NCBI GenBank assembly: GCA_947034885.2
Contig: OX344757.2
Span: forward strand, 6,510,001 to 6,574,000
Reading direction: 5' to 3'
Source: Thuidium tamariscinum
Taxonomy: Eukaryota > Streptophyta > Bryopsida > Hypnales > Thuidiaceae
Length of the DNA: 64,000 nt
Shown: piece after piece, positions 59,801-64,000 of the stretch
Layout of the letters: the number at the start of each line of letters is the position of its first letter
How positions within the stretch are numbered: the first letter of the stretch is position 1
Program-made: the position numbers and the translations under genes
The notes under the pieces: model-generated
Seen by the model: only the letters and a program-made list of their open reading frames with translations
Databases searched by the model: none
Told to the model about the DNA's origin: nothing

Positions 59801-60450
59801 GTTAACAATATAACCCTACTAAGCATTTTTCGAGGATCCAAATATGACCCCTATACAAAAGGGGGCATTTTTTGTACCCTATTTTCTATATAATCATCTA
59901 TGAGACATATTATCAATGCTATGGTAGATCTACCAAAAGTATAAATTTTTTGTTCAACAAATTAAATTGATCCTTTTTTTTTATCTTACACTATTTTTTA
60001 CTACACCAGGAGTCCCCCCGACTTCATCTTTTGTATATCCAACTACATCTTGCATTGAACTTGTACCAATTTTCTGGTTCATAGTAAGGAATTATATTCT
60101 TATGCTTTGCATCGTCCCACTCACATGTTCACTCATGACTTAGTCATCATCTCATTTCTTTGGTTGTATGGCACTTTGAAACATTGTGTAAGGAGTGAAT
60201 TAAAGCATTGGTGTTAAAAAGAGAGGTATTTGATGGGGGCGTGACAATTGTATAGAAGACACATGGATGACAGAGTGATGATATGAAAGTTGAACATCTG
60301 GTGGGAAGTTGGAAAACAAAGCAAAGAACAAGGAAAAATTTGCTATAAAGGCATGGCTTGTTCAAATTGGTCCTCACCGTTAGACACATATGTGGAATGA
60401 TGTATTAGTAATTAGTACTAGAATGCAACAGAAATATCAATGATGCCACT
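56824..60450. other. AT-rich gene-free region
   Basis: No believable gene. A short (GAAT)n-like run lies at about 57350-57365. Open frames up to 80 codons on both strands are AT-driven and unrecognisable. Confidence 0.5.
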
Positions 60451-60589
60451 ATGCTCTTGACATGTGTGTTATCTTTGTCCTTGAAGCAACTTGTGCTTGA
60501 CACCTCTCCTTTACCTTTGTGTGATGTAGATTTTGCCTACTTGACAAAAATCTCAAGACAACTAACTAGGGGGTTATTTCCATGGAAAG

Positions 60590-62933
60590 GTCAATAAGTC
60601 TATTGTTTGTATGACTAAGGTCATGCTTATCGTATGTTGGATACTTATTTACGTTGTTTTTGGTTTCATTTTAAATAACCTAAACCCAAGGAAAATCTCT
60701 AATGTCAAATTGTTACAATCCACAAACCCAATGCTATAATATAGACCATATGTATGGCGTCACAGTCCTATTTAGTACGTGGCTCATGTCAAATATTATT
60801 TGTCAATTTGTCGGGGGAATGTCAATTTGTCTTATGCCTGCTTTATCCGCTTAATGCAATATATATAATTATTTAATTATTTATAATTTAATTCCTCTTT
60901 TGCTCTCTCACATAGCAATTTTATCACTCTTAATTTAATTACAATTTTGTAATTTAATTTCAAATAAAAGAAATTCAAATTCTTTCTTTAGGTTTTATTT
61001 CTTTAAATTGTCAAGTTGATCCTCTTTAGCATGTCAAATAGTCTCAACCATTCCATTTGATTGGATCATGTCAAGTAGCCATCTATGCTAACTACTCAAT
61101 CTAATAGACCTATGCTATCTTCTTAGACTAATTGATTTAATTTCACAACCAAAGCAAATCCCACCTACCAGATATGCTGATAGTTTGGGCACAATGGCAA
61201 TTTGCACTTCTAATTACAATTAGATTCTATTCAATTCATACACACATGTTATTCTGTCTACTAGTCTTTTACAAATTTATTTGTAAATTACTCATGACAT
61301 AGCTTCTAGTTGACAAACAAATTTTAATAAACAACTTCAATCAGTTAACTCATCTCAACATTACCATATGGTCAATTTGACATTAATACAATCACAAACA
61401 ATTTAATTTATAATTAATATCCACAATTCAATTTGTTAATCCAGCATATGATAATTTAAATTTAATTCCACATTTTACTCAATCAATTAGACTTAACAAT
61501 ATAAGTCTATAATTCTTCACAATTTTTCACAAACCATTTGACTTACTTATCATTTAACAATTTTCACATTTTAATTCTTCATAAAACAATTCATAGTCTC
61601 TCACAAACACCAGCACGGTTTCAATCAAATTGACATTCACTGATCAATTAGATAGTAAACAGTATTCCCAATTACAACAAGGGTGTGCCAAATTAATCAG
61701 TCAATTAGACTATAGTACCAATGCTAATTGACAATTAGACATAGTACCACACATGCATACAACATGATACCTCATCTAAGCAGCATGCTCTCAATCCATT
61801 AGACTTATCATTTTACTTCATTGTAAATTACTACTCAAAAATCAATAAATTTCTTGGTGATTAAAATCACAACAAATTTGACTTACATGTCAATATGCTT
61901 AGTCCATTAGACACAATTCACTCATTGCATAATCAGTTCAAATAAAGGATCCTAATTCAGTTAATCATTTTACTGCAAGAGTTTTAGTCAAATTGACATT
62001 AATATTAATTCCTATGTTGTATTATACAAACATATGGTAGTCCTAACAACAAATTGATTCACAAATTAATATGAAATTCAGTAAATTAGCCAATAATTCA
62101 ACACACATATTTTCAAACATCATTGATTTCTCCAATATATTACAAGTAATTGGAAATATTCAATCAATTTGTCTCTATATAACTCACCGTCTACCTAATT
62201 GACTTTGTGATTATTTAGACAATTAGACCATGCTTACAAAGATGGATGGCAATGCAGGAGCCATGTTGCATATCAATTTGACTTTCCTGCAAGGTCTCTA
62301 AAAACTACCACATACCAGCTTCAAGACAATTTGACATAATTTATGTTCTCACAAATTATTCAATCTAAGCCACTGCCAGCCGCTTGTTGCTCAGTCAAAT
62401 AGACCTCCATACCACATTTACAGGGTATTATTTCTTTCCCACTATCACATTGACTACTGGACACTGGAAAGAATATAACACAATCTATAAAATTACAATG
62501 ACAATTAGACAAAGTTACACTCCAACTGAGGTACAAATACACACAAAAAACAAAGTGACAAATAGACAAGAAAGCACAGAGCTCACAGGCACCTGCTGCC
62601 TCAGCTCCAAACAATTAGACATACACAATTTGCACAACGGTAAAGCTAAGAATATATTGACAATTTGAAAACGAGAACACTTTGAGTCATACTACATGTA
62701 TGCACTGAAGACAAAACGATTAGACATTTGGACATATAGTCCCAAAAATGAGAAGACAACTCTTCACTATGAGGTGCCTTGACAACTTGACTTTCCAATT
62801 CTTTGATTAGTTCTTTCCAAATCCATCTATTTGCACCCTTTTAGGTCTCAATTAATATCTACAAGTCTATTTGACAAGGAATGGAAATGGCTCTAACTCT
62901 AAGCTCTATTTACACTTTGAAAGTCAAATTGAC
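60590..62933. repeat. Dispersed short-motif array (CAAWTWGAC)
   Basis: A nine-base motif fitting M-N-A-H-T-W-GAC recurs through this stretch with unrelated sequence between copies. In the ...GAC orientation it starts at 61101, 61373, 61484, 61534, 61626, 61702, 61724, 61732, 61796, 61874, 61904, 61989, 62195, 62220, 62274, 62327, 62396, 62502, 62559, 62612, 62717, 62783, 62867 and 62925. In the opposite orientation (GTC...) it starts at 60704, 60788, 60802, 60821, 61010, 61033 and 61070, with a weaker match at 60590. Many copies extend to the near-palindrome GTCAAWTTGAC (61371, 61989, 62925). Spacing is irregular (8 to about 200 bp). There is no tandem unit and no coding frame that explains it. 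Confidence 0.65.
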
Positions 62934-63526
62934 ATGAAAGTTTCAAAAAATTAGTGTTCACACTTTGCAATACATTCTACTACCTTTGTTATTTTTGCAA
63001 CTGCTACACTAGCAACATGCTCCCTTTTTTGAAATAGCTCATACAACTTGTTTAGCTTTCTCCATCACATGAAGCTCTTTTATATAGGTTGAAGGATCCA
63101 ATAATCAAATACATTCATATATATACTCATATATATGCTTGAATAATCCTTGTATAGGATATAGTGTCATATAAACCAAATATAATTCCACAAATTTGTA
63201 TAAAGTAGTATAAGTTATGTTTAAACTATATAAAATCCTTTGAAGATTTATTCATTACTAAAATGAGTGTTGCAACCACTCTAGAATTTTAAATTAAGAA
63301 TGTGGTAGGTCTATAAAAAAATAACATGAATGTTTAAAATAATAATAAATTTCATTTCAATAGCTAATATTTTCTTATGACTTTTATATCTTGTCAAAAT
63401 TTCCTTTCTTCAATTCAAAAGTAGCTCTTTACTACTTCACTTCCACGCCTACATCATTAAATGAAATTTCAAACTTCAACAAGACTATGAATTTCCAAAA
63501 AATAAAATAAAATTCAACAAACTACA
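62934..63526. other. AT-rich spacer
   Basis: The motif of the preceding array stops abruptly here. The stretch is AT-rich and I see no gene, terminal repeat or other structure. Confidence 0.5.
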
Positions 63527-64000
63527 AGGTGATTGCAAGAAACACTTGTCCTATTTGTTGCGTTTTACTACAATACTCATGACTTTTTCTAGAGTACTTT
63601 AAAATTAGAAAATTAATTTGAAAAAAATTTGAAAAATATGAATAATGTATACACTTTTAAAATAAAGGTTTTCACCAAAGGAAATTGATAGAAAAATTCT
63701 CTAAGTAGGAGAACTTAAAAAGCGCCAAATCTCAAGAAAATACATACCTTCATGTTTTAATTCGGGAAAATTAGTAAAAATAAGTAAATACAAAAAATAA
63801 AAAGTGGCTGTTTGCAACAACTTTATGAATATGGTCATTCATCAAAAAAATCACTAAAATATTGCTTTATATGTTTCAAAATGCAAGCAGAAGGAAGCTC
63901 ACTTTGTGGACTTCCACACGTCATAAAAATAACTTTTCTCAAAATCCCTCATGTGGAGAGATATAAATCTATTAGGAGACCATCTCATCCAAATTTCATC
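63527..64000. mobile_element. Relative of the 733-bp element, cut by the window edge
   Basis: It begins AGGTGATTGCAAGAAA, one base off the GGGTGATTGC left end at 15201, and follows that element's word order (caatactcatgac, ttctctaagtaggagaact, gcaaatctca-like, ttttaatt). The right end is outside the window. Confidence 0.55.

Noticed and set aside
60590-62933. CRISPR-like or satellite array
   Set aside because: Motif copies are only 9-11 bp, spacing is irregular, orientation flips midway and the spacers vary in length. This fits neither a CRISPR array nor a tandem satellite.

Overview
The window looks like AT-rich nuclear DNA from a plant, most probably a non-seed land plant or a streptophyte alga. 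Reasons: intron-containing genes with ordinary GT-AG junctions and mostly short introns (about 130-900 bp), a plant-type membrane-anchored protein disulfide isomerase (PDIL5-2/PDI8 type), a TATA-box promoter, and gene islands of higher GC in long AT-rich, transposon-riddled DNA. The species cannot be named from the sequence. There is no operon structure, rRNA, recognisable tRNA or CRISPR array.

Host genes, left to right: a four-exon gene for a 104-residue unrecognised protein (2.25-3.22 kb, +); a one-exon 180-residue basic protein (18.93-19.47 kb, -); a five-exon PDIL5-2-like gene (40.88-44.63 kb, -), with a weak open exon pair upstream of it; and a ten-exon gene for a roughly 655-residue coiled-coil protein with one membrane segment (51.57-56.29 kb, +).

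Mobile DNA dominates the rest. At 6.18-11.91 kb a 5.46-kb pogo/Tigger-like element lies nested in a short MITE of a different terminal-repeat family. Its transposase is one frame of 1,276 codons broken by five internal stops but no frameshift. Small TA-flanked MITEs cluster at 20.8-21.4 and 27.1-32.0 kb, several nested in each other. One family shares both ends with the big element, so it was probably moved by that transposase. At 34.93-40.29 kb is a full-length piggyBac-type element with TTAA on both sides and a decayed transposase that keeps all three catalytic aspartates. At 46.8-48.5 kb is a frameshifted hAT-type transposase fragment. A further 733-bp element with 18-bp inverted ends has partial relatives at 26.2 and 63.5 kb.

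The strongest signal not explained by a known feature type is at about 60.6-62.94 kb. There a short motif (consensus CAATTAGAC/CAAATTGAC, often extended to the palindrome GTCAAWTTGAC) recurs about 31 times at irregular spacing in otherwise unrelated sequence. Nearly all copies left of about 61.09 kb point one way and all copies to the right point the other.
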